DNA from: Chloroflexota bacterium
GTDB taxonomy: Bacteria > Chloroflexota > Dehalococcoidia > DSTF01 > JACRBR01
NCBI GenBank assembly: GCA_021813085.1
Contig: JAKAMA010000128.1
Span: forward strand, 1 to 7,014
DNA: 7,014 bases
Direction: 5' to 3'
A program made the translations under genes and the position numbers. This document shows positions 1 to 6,903 of this stretch, in pieces. The notes under the pieces are model-generated. The model had not been told where the DNA came from and did not search any database. It saw only the letters and a program-made list of their open reading frames with translations. Positions within the stretch are counted from its first letter, which is position 1; each line of letters opens with the position of its first letter.

Positions 1-931
1 CGCGCCCGAACGCGAGCTGCGCCGGCGCGTCGTCGAGCGCGGCGAGCCCGTCGGCGACGACGTCGCCGAGACGGTGCGCCGGCTCCACGAAGTGGTCGCA
101 GGAGTAGACGCTGCCGTCGTGCTCCATCGCCAGCGCCCGCCCGCAGGTCTTGGCCATCACACACAGGCTCGCCGATTCCCCGCGCCACACGCGAACGCAC
201 TCCACGAAGATCTGCACGGCGATGCGCTCCACGTCGTTGCGGATCCACTCGTCGAACACGGTGCAGAGGAACGTGCCCATCGCCTCAGGCGTCACTGAAA
301 GGTCGGACACGCCGCCTGCGGCTGTTCGCTGCACGACGGGGAGGAACTGCAGCCAGCGGACGCCGTGGTCGACGAAGAAGCGATAGACCTCCGTCGGGTG
401 GGGAGCTGTCACGGCGTTGAGCGTGCAGAGCACGTCGGCGTGGATGCCGTGACGCTGGAGCCGCGTCAGCGCCCGCAGCACCCGCTCGTGCGTTGGGTGG
501 CCGGCCTTGTCGGTGCGGCAGGCGTCGTGGAGCCGGGCCGGGCCGTCGATGCTGATCCCGACATGGAAGCGGTGCTCGGCGAGAAACGCGCACCACGCGT
601 CGTCCAGCAGCACACCGTTCGTCTGCAGGTTGTTGATGCACGTCCAGCCCGACGGCAGGTACCGCTCCTGCAGCGCGAGCGCCCCGCGGTAGAAGTCCGG
701 CCCGCAGAGGGCCGGCTCCCCTCCGTGCCACACGAAGTGCACCACTGGCCCGGCGCTCGCCTCGATGAATGACCGCACGAAGGCCTCCAGCACCGTGTCG
801 GTCATGCGGAAGTGTTCGTCGGGCGGGAAGAGGCGCGTCTTGCCCAGGTAGTAGCAGTAGCGGCAGTCGAGGTTGCAGATGGGCCCCGACGGCTTTGACA
901 TCACGACAAACGGTTCAGCAGTCGCTGGCAT
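1..931 (-). CDS. Anaerobic sulfatase-maturating enzyme (anSME), radical SAM/SPASM, partial
   Basis: This cytoplasmic iron-sulfur enzyme would oxidise a Cys or Ser in a sulfatase to the catalytic formylglycine. About 310 residues are visible and the C-terminus lies beyond the left edge. The N-terminus reads MPATAEPFVVMSKPSG, followed by the radical SAM cluster motif CxxxCxxC at C19, C23 and C26. Next come the SAM-binding HGGEP (69-73), QTNG (103-106) and SIDGP (127-131). The SPASM part shows C257, C263 and C278, followed at once by D279. In the Clostridium perfringens enzyme, as I recall it, the same spacing is C255, C261, C276 and the proposed catalytic base D277, so the active site looks intact. 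The remaining auxiliary-cluster cysteines should lie past the edge. I chose the ATG at 931 because it gives the family's usual N-terminus; an in-frame ATG at 901 would begin only ten residues later. Neither has a good Shine-Dalgarno site. No sulfatase is adjacent in this window, so the substrate is unknown. A related peptide-modifying SPASM enzyme is a less likely alternative. Confidence 0.92.
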   Translation of the reverse strand, partial: MPATAEPFVVMSKPSGPICNLDCRYCYYLGKTRLFPPDEHFRMTDTVLEAFVRSFIEASAGPVVHFVWHGGEPALCGPDFYRGALALQERYLPSGWTCINNLQTNGVLLDDAWCAFLAEHRFHVGISIDGPARLHDACRTDKAGHPTHERVLRALTRLQRHGIHADVLCTLNAVTAPHPTEVYRFFVDHGVRWLQFLPVVQRTAAGGVSDLSVTPEAMGTFLCTVFDEWIRNDVERIAVQIFVECVRVWRGESASLCVMAKTCGRALAMEHDGSVYSCDHFVEPAHRLGDVVADGLAALDDAPAQLAFGR

Positions 932-1090
932 GGGGAGAGCCGGCTCCGGATTCCTGGGCGCTGAGCTGATGATACCCGTGCCGTCACCGCCGGGGGAGCC
1001 GTGGTGGGGCGGCCGCACACCTGTACGGGCGTGGCCCGCACGCAATGGTGGCGGCGCCCTCGCCCACCGGTCGGGCGAACTGTGTCGACA

Positions 1091-1107
1091 GCCGCCAGCA
1101 CGGCGGC
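1091..1107 (-). terminator. GC-rich hairpin after the 1116-1400 open frame, possible weak terminator
   Basis: A perfect inverted repeat GCCGCC / GGCGGC with a 5-base loop starts 9 bases after the TAA stop at 1116-1118 on the minus strand. No T-tract follows, so an intrinsic terminator is not proven. Just beyond it is the 8-base palindrome TGTCGACA (1083-1090). Its position right after the stop gives mild support to that open frame having a real 3' end. Confidence 0.3.
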
Positions 1108-1115
1108 AGCGCCGG

Positions 1116-1400
1116 TTACACCGTGAACGTGGCTGAGCGACCGAGGACGTTGCCGGCGCTGTCCAGCGCCTCGACCGCGAACGCCGCGGCGGCGCTCTCC
1201 AACGACAGGTCGCCAATCGTTACCAAAGCGTGACCGCGGTTCCCTCCGGTGATGGGCGATCGAAACAGTGCCGGCCCAGAAGCATCATCGGACGCTGGGA
1301 CGGCCCACGTGGTCGATGCCGAACCGCCGGAGCGGTGGCGCGGGTCCTGAACAGGTGCCGCGCGGCTGCCGACATGGCCGGCCTGATCCTGGCGCGTCAA
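1116..1400 (-). CDS. Hypothetical open frame, possibly a gene remnant or detached C-terminus
   Basis: I do not recognise this frame. It is 94 codons from a TTG at 1400, with no Shine-Dalgarno site before it, so the start is arbitrary; the frame is open back to 1436. The first half is rich in Arg, Gly and Ser and does not look like a folded protein. The last 40 or so residues do look coding: alternating hydrophobic strands including HALVTIGDLSLE and FAVEALDSAGNVLG, ending SATFTV, with G or C at most third codon positions. This resembles the last strands of an Ig-like or fibronectin-like beta-sandwich. The frame is in phase with the upstream secreted protein (1437-2882), separated from it by one TGA. 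It could be the old C-terminus of that protein after a nonsense mutation, the remnant of another gene, or chance. A GC-rich hairpin lies just after its stop. Confidence 0.3.
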   Translation of the reverse strand: MTRQDQAGHVGSRAAPVQDPRHRSGGSASTTWAVPASDDASGPALFRSPITGGNRGHALVTIGDLSLESAAAAFAVEALDSAGNVLGRSATFTV

Positions 1401-1421
1401 CGCGGCCGACGGCCAGCCGCG
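1401..1421 (-). terminator. GC-rich hairpin after the repeat-protein gene, possible weak terminator
   Basis: The inverted repeat CGCGGC (1401-1406) / GCCGCG (1416-1421), with a 9-base loop, begins about 15 bases after the TGA at 1437-1439 on the minus strand. There is no T-tract, and in sequence this GC-rich such hairpins arise easily by chance. It is listed only because of its position after the stop. Confidence 0.2.
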
Positions 1422-1436
1422 GCCCCCGACGACGCA

Positions 1437-2882
1437 TCAGCACAAGGTGGCGGTGCCGGTCGGCGTTGGTGTGGCCGTGCCGGCGCCGGTTGCAGTGGGT
1501 GTCGGCGTGCAGGTCGCGGTGGCCGTCGGTGTCGGCGTGTCGGTCGCCGTGTTCGTCGGCGTGTTGGTGGCCGTGTTCGTCGGCGTGTTGGTCGCCGTGT
1601 TCGTGGGCGTGTCGGTCGCTGTGTTCGTCGGCGTGTTGGTGGCCGTGTTCGTCGGCGTTGGCGTGGGCGTGTCGGTCGCGGTGGCTACCGCCGTGCTGGT
1701 GGCCGTTGGCGTGGGCGTGTCGGTCGCCGTGGGCACCGCTGTGCTGGTGGCCGTTGGCGTGGGCGTATCGGTCGCTGTGGGCACCGCCGTGCTGGTGGCC
1801 GTTGGCGTGGGCGTATCGGTCGCGGTGGGCACGGCCGTGCTGGTGGCCGTCGGCATGGGTGTAGCGGTGTCGGTCGTCGTGGCCGTAGCCGTCGCGGAGG
1901 CGGTCGGCGTGAGCGTGGGCGTTGCCGTGGCGGTGTCGGTGGGCGTCGCCGTGGCGGTGTCGGTCGCTGTGGGCGTGAGCGTAGGCGTTGCGGTAGCGGT
2001 GGCGGTCGCTGTGGCCGTAGCCGTCGCGGAGGCGGTCGGCGTACGCGTGGGCGTTGCCGTGGCGGTGTCGGTCGCTGTGGGCGTGAGCGTAGGCGTTGCG
2101 GTAGCGGTGTCGGTCGCTGTGGGCGTAAGCGTGGGCGTTGCGGTAGCGGTGTCGGTCGCCGTACTCGTGGCCGTTGTGGTTGGGATAGCGGTGTTGGTGG
2201 CCGGTGGCATCGCCAGCGCGATTCCGTGGCCCGTGCTGGAGATCGGGCGGATCGGGATGCCGTTCTCGAGGCCGTCGGCCCAGACGTCGACCGCGTTCGT
2301 TGCCGCGGCGGACGGCACCATGACGCTGATCGTGAAGCTGCCAACGCCCCCGCCCGCGCCGAGGTCGGCGGTCTGCGCCTTACTCGTGATGAAGATGGAG
2401 CCCGAGCCGCTGCGGACGACAGCGCAGACGTCCGGCTGCGCGAGCACCGTGGTGTCGTTGTTCGTGATCGTCCCCGTGACCGTGAGCTGCCCGGCGTTGA
2501 GCGTTGCGCTCACGTTGGAGAGGACGGCGCTTCCCGGGACCGTGTTGCCCGCCGTGAGGGCGGAGTCGAAATTCAGGCGTCCGAACGCGTTCGAGATGGT
2601 CGAGGATGGCGCGCGGCTGGTCGCCGAGAAGAAGTCCGGCATGCCGTTCTGCCACGAGCGCAGGCATCCCTGCACGACATCCTTCTCGACGACGGTGCCG
2701 TTGGCGCCGGTGAACGTGACGAGGAAGTCGTGGCCGAGGAAGTTTGCGCCGGTGTTGTTGATCAGTTCGGCGGCATAGGTGTCGCCGGTGCCGTTTTGCG
2801 TGAGCGACGTATCGACCAGGCTGCACGTTCCCGCGAAGGCTACCAGTCCGACGGCCGTGATCAGCGCGAGGATCCGTTTCAC
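1437..2882 (-). CDS. Secreted protein with beta-rich N-terminal domain and long Thr/Pro/Ala repeat tail
   Basis: The product is 481 residues of unknown function. Residues 1-17 form a signal peptide ([17 protein letters not shown]) with an A-F-A site for signal peptidase I. Residues 21-225 are beta-rich with few charges. Two stretches, around 34-75 ([15 protein letters not shown] onward) and 131-165 ([12 protein letters not shown] onward), look like related sandwich units of the FxLYD type; this is inference from pattern only. C73 and C153 may pair. From about residue 228 the chain is almost entirely Thr, Pro, Ala, Asp and Asn in ATP/TPT dipeptide rhythm, suggesting an extended and perhaps O-glycosylated stalk. 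C458 and the final C481 interrupt that tail. No LPXTG, transmembrane or sorting domain is seen at the end. The GTG start is fixed by GAGGAGG 8 bases upstream. The gene appears to be transcribed alone. The tail's DNA is repetitive, so its length may differ between strains. Confidence 0.85.
   Translation of the reverse strand: MKRILALITAVGLVAFAGTCSLVDTSLTQNGTGDTYAAELINNTGANFLGHDFLVTFTGANGTVVEKDVVQGCLRSWQNGMPDFFSATSRAPSSTISNAFGRLNFDSALTAGNTVPGSAVLSNVSATLNAGQLTVTGTITNNDTTVLAQPDVCAVVRSGSGSIFITSKAQTADLGAGGGVGSFTISVMVPSAAATNAVDVWADGLENGIPIRPISSTGHGIALAMPPATNTAIPTTTATSTATDTATATPTLTPTATDTATATPTLTPTATDTATATPTRTPTASATATATATATATATPTLTPTATDTATATPTDTATATPTLTPTASATATATTTDTATPMPTATSTAVPTATDTPTPTATSTAVPTATDTPTPTATSTAVPTATDTPTPTATSTAVATATDTPTPTPTNTATNTPTNTATDTPTNTATNTPTNTATNTPTNTATDTPTPTATATCTPTPTATGAGTATPTPTGTATLC
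1537..1656. repeat. Tandem array A: five 24-bp units
   Basis: Five adjacent 24-base units run without gaps: 1537-1560, 1561-1584, 1585-1608, 1609-1632 and 1633-1656. Units 2 and 5 are identical; the others differ by a few bases. Each encodes 8 residues of the type TNTPTNTA or TDTPTNTA in the secreted protein (about residues 410-449). The period is a multiple of three, so gain or loss of a unit keeps the frame. Confidence 0.93.
1657..1848. repeat. Tandem array B: four 48-bp units
   Basis: Four adjacent 48-base units lie at 1657-1704, 1705-1752, 1753-1800 and 1801-1848, each beginning GTTGGCGTGGGCGT and ending GTGCTGGTGGCC on the plus strand. Units 2 to 4 differ from one another at only a few bases and unit 1 is the most divergent. 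On the coding strand each gives a 16-residue period with the core [16 protein letters not shown] (about residues 346-409). Confidence 0.93.
1879..2160. repeat. Array C: 42-bp units inside a 132-bp higher-order repeat
   Basis: The most regular part (about 2040-2160) has a 42-base period, made of blocks such as GTGAGCGTAGGC, GTTGCGGTAGCG and GTGTCGGTCGCT on the plus strand. A 32-base block starting GTGGCCGTAGCCGTCGCG occurs identically at 1879-1910 and 2011-2042, an offset of 132 bases, which points to duplication of a larger segment. The array encodes [18 protein letters not shown] peptide units (about residues 242-335). Confidence 0.85.
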
Positions 2883-2890
2883 CTTCTCCG

Positions 2891-2897
2891 CCTCCTC
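2891..2897 (-). promoter_or_regulatory. Ribosome binding site of the repeat protein
   Basis: GAGGAGG on the minus strand lies 8 bases before the GTG at 2880-2882. It is a near-perfect Shine-Dalgarno site at good spacing. It decides the GTG start, which is also the codon that gives a proper signal peptide. Confidence 0.85.
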
Positions 2898-2929
2898 TAG
2901 GCCGCGAACTCACATCCAGTCCAGTCGAG

Positions 2930-2935
2930 ATTATC
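2930..2935 (-). promoter_or_regulatory. Possible -10 element upstream of the repeat protein
   Basis: GATAAT on the minus strand, about 48 bases before the GTG start and within the AT-richer part of the gap, resembles a sigma-70 -10 box. No good -35 box stands 16-18 bases upstream of it. This is inference from a short motif only. Confidence 0.25.
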
Positions 2936-3191
2936 GGTTCAATGTCGCACGCGTGATAGGGAGTAGCCATGAGGATCAGATGAGGCTTTTCAGATCTTCG
3001 ATGTCCGCCGTGCCGCACGTTTGCGTGTGCGACGCATCGGCGATGTTCGCTCGAGGCAGCGATGCCATCTCGCCTCGCAGCCGTTGGCCCGACGCGCGGT
3101 GGCCGCAATGGGACTGGCGGCGGCACATCCAGCGACGCGAGTGACGCGTTGCCGAAGGTACGGCGCGCCGCCTTGCCGTGCGTTGGACCGG

Positions 3192-5582
3192 TTAGAACGG
3201 CCAGGTCCACTCCCGGACCTCAGGCGCGTCCTCTCCGTGATCGCGCGTGTACTGACGCGCCCGCAGCCGCGTATCGACCATCAGTTGCCGCACGTGCGCC
3301 GCCCGCGCGTCCAACCCCGGGACGCGGTCGATGACGTCCATGACCAGGCGATACCGGTCAAGGTTGTTCAGCATCGCCATGTCGAACGGCGTCGTCGTCG
3401 TCCCCTCTTCGATGTAACCGCGCACATGCAGGTTGGCGTGGTTGGTCCGGCGGTACGTTAGCCGGTGGATCAGCCACGGGTAGCCGTGATACGCGAACAT
3501 CACCGGCCGGTCCCTGGTAAAGAGCGCGTCGAACTCGGCGTCCGATAGCCCGTGCGGATGTTCGCTCGCCGGTTGCAGGCGCATCAGGTCGACGACGTTG
3601 ACGACCCGGATCTTGAGGTCGGGGACGTGCGTGCGCAGCAGCGCCGTGGCGGCGAGCGTCTCCATCGTCGGCACGTCGCCCGCGCACCCCATCACCACGT
3701 CCGGCTCTGCCCCGCTGTCGTTGCTCGCCCAGTCCCAGATGCCGATGCCGCGTGTGCAGTGGATGATCGCCTCGTCCATCGGCAGATAGTTGAGCCCCGG
3801 CTGCTTGCCCGCCACGATCACGTTGACGTACTGGCGGCTGCGCAGACAGTGGTCGGCGACCGAGAGCAGCGTGTTCGCGTCGGGTGCCAGGTAGACGCGG
3901 ATGATCTCCGCCTTCTTGTTCACGACGTGGTCGATAAACCCCGGATCCTGGTGCGAAAAGCCGTTGTGGTCCTGGCGCCAGACGTGCGACGTCAGGAGAT
4001 AGTTCAAAGACGCGATCGGCCGCCGCCACGGGATTTCGCGCGTCACCTTCAGCCACTTTGCGTGCTGGTTGAACATCGAGTCGACGATGTGGATGAACGC
4101 CTCGTAGCAGTTGAAGAGGCCGTGGCGCCCCGTGAGCAGATACCCCTCCAGCCATCCTTCGCAGAGATGCTCGCTGAGCACCTCCATCACGCGCCCGTCC
4201 GGCGCCAGGTGGTCGTCGATGGGGATGCGCTCCGCGTCCCAGGCGCGATCCGTCGCCTCGAACAGCGCGGTCAGGCGGTTCGACGCGGTCTCGTCGGGGC
4301 CCATGATGCGGAAGTTCGCGGGATTATGCCGCACGACGTCGCGCAGGTAGGTGCCGAGCACGCGCGTCGCCTCGGTCGACGTCGTCCCCGGCCTGGCGAC
4401 CTCGACGGCGTAGTCCCGGAAGTCCGGCAGCGTCAGATCGCGGAGCAGGAGGCCACCGTTCGCGTGCGGGTTGGCGCTCATCCGCCGCTCGCCGCGCGGC
4501 GCCAGCGCGGTGATCTGCGGGATCGGCGCGCCGTCTTCCGTGAACAACTCCTGTGGCCGGTAGCTCCGCATCCAGTCCTCGAGCATGCGGACGTGGTCAG
4601 GCTTCTCGGCGAATTCCGTGATCGGCACCTGGTGTGCGCGGAACGTGCCCTCGACCGGCAGGCCGTCGACCACCTTTGGCCCCGTCCAGCCCTTCAATGT
4701 GCGCAGCACGATCATCGGCCAGCGCGGCCGCTCGCCGGGGCCATCGTGGCGGGCCGCGCTCTGGATGCGCGCGACCTCGTCCAGCGCCTGATCGAGCGTT
4801 GCGGCCATCCGCTGGTGCATCGCCGCTGGCTCATCTCCCTCCACGAAGAGGGGCGCATAGCCCACGCCCTCGAGCAGGCTCCGCAGCTCTCCCTGGGGGA
4901 TCCGGGCGAGCACCGTCGGGTTGGCGATCTTGTAGCCGTTGAGATGGAGCACGGGTACCACGGCGCCGTCCTGCTGCGGGTCGAGGAACTTGTTCGCCTG
5001 CCAGCTCGTGGCGAGCGGACCGGTCTCCGCTTCGCCGTCACCGACCACGCAGAACACGACGAGGTCCGGGTTGTCGAATGCCGCGCCGTACGCGTGCGCC
5101 AACGCGTACCCCAGCTCGCCGCCTTCGTGGATCGACCCCGGCGTCTCGGCGGCGACGTGGCTGGGGATGCCGCCGGGAAAGGAGAACTGACGGAAGAACT
5201 TCCGCATCCCCTCGGCGTCCATTGTGATGTGCGGGTACACCTCGCTGTACGTGCCTTCGAGGTAGACGTTCGCGAGGATCCCCGGCGCGCCGTGGCCCGG
5301 GCCGATCACGTAGATGGCGTTGAGGTCGCGCGCCCTGATCGCCCGGTTCACGTGCACGTAGATGAAGTTCAGGCCGGGCGTGGTGCCCCAGTGCCCCAGC
5401 AGCCGCGGCTTGATGTGCTCGATCCGCAACGGCTCGCGCAGCAGCGGGTTGTCCATCAGGTAGATCTGGCCGACCGCGAGGTAGTTGGCCGCCCGCCACC
5501 AGGCGTCGATCAGGCCAAGCTCATCGGCCGAAAGGGGACCCGCCGGCTGTGCCGCCGCCACATTCGGGCTGTTGCTCGTCAT
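3192..5582 (-). CDS. xfp: Phosphoketolase (xylulose-5-phosphate/fructose-6-phosphate), thiamine diphosphate-dependent
   Basis: This cytoplasmic enzyme cleaves xylulose 5-phosphate with phosphate to acetyl phosphate and glyceraldehyde 3-phosphate; many members also cleave fructose 6-phosphate to acetyl phosphate and erythrose 4-phosphate. The 796 residues match the family from end to end. [10 protein letters not shown] holds H64 and GPGHGAP holds H97, both at the same numbers as in the Bifidobacterium enzyme. [10 protein letters not shown] is at 151-160, the thiamine diphosphate/metal motif begins GDGEAETGP at 180, the active-site Glu of GPDETASNR is E431, and [12 protein letters not shown] contains H544. 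The C-terminus stops at REWTWPF and lacks the tail of the bifidobacterial protein (about 825 residues). Two ATGs lie side by side at 5585 and 5582. I chose 5582 because AGGGAGGT sits too close to the first. The frame is open further upstream, into ackA, but that part is not protein-like. The gene follows ackA by 43 bases. Dual or single substrate use cannot be told from sequence. Confidence 0.97.
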   Translation of the reverse strand: MTSNSPNVAAAQPAGPLSADELGLIDAWWRAANYLAVGQIYLMDNPLLREPLRIEHIKPRLLGHWGTTPGLNFIYVHVNRAIRARDLNAIYVIGPGHGAPGILANVYLEGTYSEVYPHITMDAEGMRKFFRQFSFPGGIPSHVAAETPGSIHEGGELGYALAHAYGAAFDNPDLVVFCVVGDGEAETGPLATSWQANKFLDPQQDGAVVPVLHLNGYKIANPTVLARIPQGELRSLLEGVGYAPLFVEGDEPAAMHQRMAATLDQALDEVARIQSAARHDGPGERPRWPMIVLRTLKGWTGPKVVDGLPVEGTFRAHQVPITEFAEKPDHVRMLEDWMRSYRPQELFTEDGAPIPQITALAPRGERRMSANPHANGGLLLRDLTLPDFRDYAVEVARPGTTSTEATRVLGTYLRDVVRHNPANFRIMGPDETASNRLTALFEATDRAWDAERIPIDDHLAPDGRVMEVLSEHLCEGWLEGYLLTGRHGLFNCYEAFIHIVDSMFNQHAKWLKVTREIPWRRPIASLNYLLTSHVWRQDHNGFSHQDPGFIDHVVNKKAEIIRVYLAPDANTLLSVADHCLRSRQYVNVIVAGKQPGLNYLPMDEAIIHCTRGIGIWDWASNDSGAEPDVVMGCAGDVPTMETLAATALLRTHVPDLKIRVVNVVDLMRLQPASEHPHGLSDAEFDALFTRDRPVMFAYHGYPWLIHRLTYRRTNHANLHVRGYIEEGTTTTPFDMAMLNNLDRYRLVMDVIDRVPGLDARAAHVRQLMVDTRLRARQYTRDHGEDAPEVREWTWPF

Positions 5583-5586
5583 CATG

Positions 5587-5594
5587 ACCTCCCT
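5587..5594 (-). promoter_or_regulatory. Ribosome binding site of xfp
   Basis: AGGGAGGT on the minus strand lies in the 43-base ackA-xfp gap. It is 1 base from the ATG at 5585 and 4 bases from the ATG at 5582, so the second ATG is the likelier start. A separate strong site suggests xfp is translated independently of ackA on a shared message. Confidence 0.75.
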
Positions 5595-5625
5595 GCGCGA
5601 TCCTTTCGCGCCCGGTGGCGTTGCT

Positions 5626-6825
5626 TCATCGTACCGCGCGCGCCCGCGCCGAGAGCACGTCGTACGTGTCCCGCGCGATGACGCGGGCCTCGTCGCTGGG
5701 GATGACGTACGCCCCGATGGCGCTCGCCTCGCTGCTGAACCGGCCCTCTCCCCCCGTGAGCGCCGCGTTTCGCTCGGTGTCGACCGAGATGCCGAGCGGC
5801 GCAAGCGGCTCGCAGATGCGCCGCCGCACCTCCGGCGCCCGCTCGCCGATGCCGCCGCCGAAGACGACGGCCTGCACCCGTCCCAGCACCGCCAGGTAGG
5901 CGCCGATGTACTTCTGTGCGCGGTAGCAGAACAGCTCGACCGCGGCGTGCGCGCGCGGATGCCCCTGCGCCTCTTCGGCGAGCAGCCTGGCCATGTCGGA
6001 ACTTGTGCCGGACACGCCTCGCAAGCCGGACTCGTGGTTGAGGAGGTGGTCGATCTCGTCGGCCGACAGGCCCTGTTCGCGTTGCAGATACGTAATCACC
6101 GCCGGGTCGACGTCTCCGGGCCGCGTGCCCATCACCAGCCCCTCGACCGGTGTGAAACCCATCGACGTGTCGAGCGAAGCGCGCCCGCGCACGGCGGCGG
6201 CCGAGCAGCCGTTGCCAAGCTGCAGCGTCACGATGGAGACGTCCTCCGGGCGCCTCCCCGTCAGCGCGGCGAAGCGCTCGCTCATCGATCGGTGCGCGAT
6301 GCCGTGATAGCCGTACCGCCGCACGCCGTGCTTGAGCGACAGCTCCTGCGGCAGCGCGTACTCCGCCGCGACCGCGGGCATGGTGGCGTGGAACGCCGTG
6401 TCAAAGACGGCGACCATCGGCACGCCGTGCAGGTGTCCTCGCGCCGCCCGGATGCCCTCGAGCGACGGCCCGTTGTGCAGCGGCGCGAAGCGCCGCGCCG
6501 CCGCAATCGCCGCGACGACGCCATCATCGATGACAGTTGGCTCTGTGAAGGCGCCGCCGTGCACCACGCGATGGCCGACGCCGTCTATCGCATCGCGCAC
6601 CTCCGGGTCGAGGAGGTCCAGGAGGTGGCCGAGGGCACTGCGCCAGTCGGGGATCGGCGCCGCGCGCCGCACGTCGCTCCGGTCCGCGACGCGCAGCGTC
6701 AGCACGGCGTCGGGCCCGATCGCCTCGACGGCACCCTCGAGGCGGCTCACGACGCTGGTTGCGTCCACCGACATGAGCCGGAGCTTGAGGCTGGAGCTGC
6801 CGCAGTTGACAACGAGGATGTCCAT
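5626..6825 (-). CDS. ackA: Acetate kinase
   Basis: This cytoplasmic kinase of the ASKHA fold converts acetyl phosphate and ADP to acetate and ATP (reversible). Its 399 residues are the usual length. [14 protein letters not shown] supplies the N7 region. GHRVVHGG contains R86, VFDTAFH contains D142, RYGYHGIAH contains H174, and [17 protein letters not shown] contains R235. GGGIGE (323-328) is the adenosine-binding loop, and PSDEA near the end contains E379. These fit the Methanosarcina enzyme's R91, D148, H180, R241 and E384 with an offset of 5-6, so the active site is complete. The segment after the catalytic His reads GIAH where GTSH or a similar tetrapeptide is common. I chose the ATG at 6825 because it gives the canonical N-terminus; an in-frame ATG at 6837 would add MLSS. 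Neither has a clear Shine-Dalgarno site. Phosphoketolase follows 43 bases downstream, so its acetyl phosphate is the probable substrate and ATP formation the probable direction. No pta is in view. Confidence 0.97.
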   Translation of the reverse strand: MDILVVNCGSSSLKLRLMSVDATSVVSRLEGAVEAIGPDAVLTLRVADRSDVRRAAPIPDWRSALGHLLDLLDPEVRDAIDGVGHRVVHGGAFTEPTVIDDGVVAAIAAARRFAPLHNGPSLEGIRAARGHLHGVPMVAVFDTAFHATMPAVAAEYALPQELSLKHGVRRYGYHGIAHRSMSERFAALTGRRPEDVSIVTLQLGNGCSAAAVRGRASLDTSMGFTPVEGLVMGTRPGDVDPAVITYLQREQGLSADEIDHLLNHESGLRGVSGTSSDMARLLAEEAQGHPRAHAAVELFCYRAQKYIGAYLAVLGRVQAVVFGGGIGERAPEVRRRICEPLAPLGISVDTERNAALTGGEGRFSSEASAIGAYVIPSDEARVIARDTYDVLSARARAVR

Positions 6826-6862
6826 GCTCGACAGCATAGACGGATCCGGTCGTGGTGCGCGC

Positions 6863-6891
6863 GGCAGTGGCCAGGCCGTGTGGGCACTGCC
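6863..6891. promoter_or_regulatory. Inverted repeat between divergent ackA and lipoprotein genes
   Basis: GGCAGTG (6863-6869) and CACTGCC (6885-6891) form a perfect 7-base inverted repeat with a 15-base spacer. The half-site centres are 22 bases apart, about two helical turns. Three more outer pairs are possible across a 2-base bulge. The right arm also overlaps the palindrome GGGCACTGCCC (6882-6892). The position between two divergent starts suits an operator, but chance is possible in GC-rich DNA. Confidence 0.35.
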
Positions 6892-6896
6892 CCGCG

Positions 6897-6902
6897 TGAT
6901 AC
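6897..6902 (+). promoter_or_regulatory. Possible -10 element of the right-edge gene
   Basis: TGATAC on the plus strand ends 10 bases before the ATG at 6913 and only 1 base before the ATG at 6904. If it is a -10 box, transcription would begin around 6908-6910, so only the ATG at 6913 could be used, on an almost leaderless message. The -35 region is not recognisable. Confidence 0.25.
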
Positions 6903-6903
6903 C

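Larger units (their letters stand above)
2883..3191. other. Intergenic region between xfp and the repeat-protein gene
   Basis: This stretch of 309 bases has no gene that I can support in either direction. Its middle (about 2925-3005) is richer in A and T than its surroundings and probably carries the promoter of the minus-strand gene starting at 2882. A short hairpin ACGCG/CGCGT (3135-3149, loop 5) lies about 43 bases after the xfp stop, but its 5-base-pair stem has no T-tract, so it is not a convincing terminator. Transcription from xfp might read on into this region. Confidence 0.5.

Noticed and set aside
285..772. Open frames on both strands at 285-731 and 365-772
   Set aside because: They overlap the anSME gene in other frames; the anSME frame carries all the motifs and runs on to the left edge.
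1437..1439. TGA as a selenocysteine or readthrough codon
   Set aside because: The sequence right after it is not protein-like, no SECIS-type hairpin is evident, and the protein is not a redox family. A true stop, perhaps from mutation, is simpler.
1537..2160. CRISPR-like array
   Set aside because: The units are directly adjacent with no unique spacers, and they encode a continuous Thr/Pro peptide.
2820..2882. Lipoprotein signal in the repeat protein (Cys at residue 20)
   Set aside because: The residues before Cys20 are A-G-T, which does not fit a lipobox; A-F-A at 15-17 fits signal peptidase I better.
1230..2900. Very long plus-strand open frames across the repeat gene (1230-2900 and 1447-2778)
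   Set aside because: One reads as Arg/Gly-rich and the other as Val/Ala/Gly repeats. Both follow from the A-poor repeats read backwards, while the minus frame has a signal peptide, a strong ribosome site and sensible domains.
3552..5681. 709-codon plus-strand open frame
   Set aside because: It is exactly opposite phosphoketolase, is rich in Arg, Val, Asp and His, and has no recognisable domain. It is a GC-rich antisense shadow.
5583..5804. In-frame upstream extension of xfp to 5804
   Set aside because: The extra 70-odd residues are Arg/Ser-rich and overlap the ackA coding region in another frame. The ribosome site at 5587-5594 and family N-termini place the start at 5582 or 5585.
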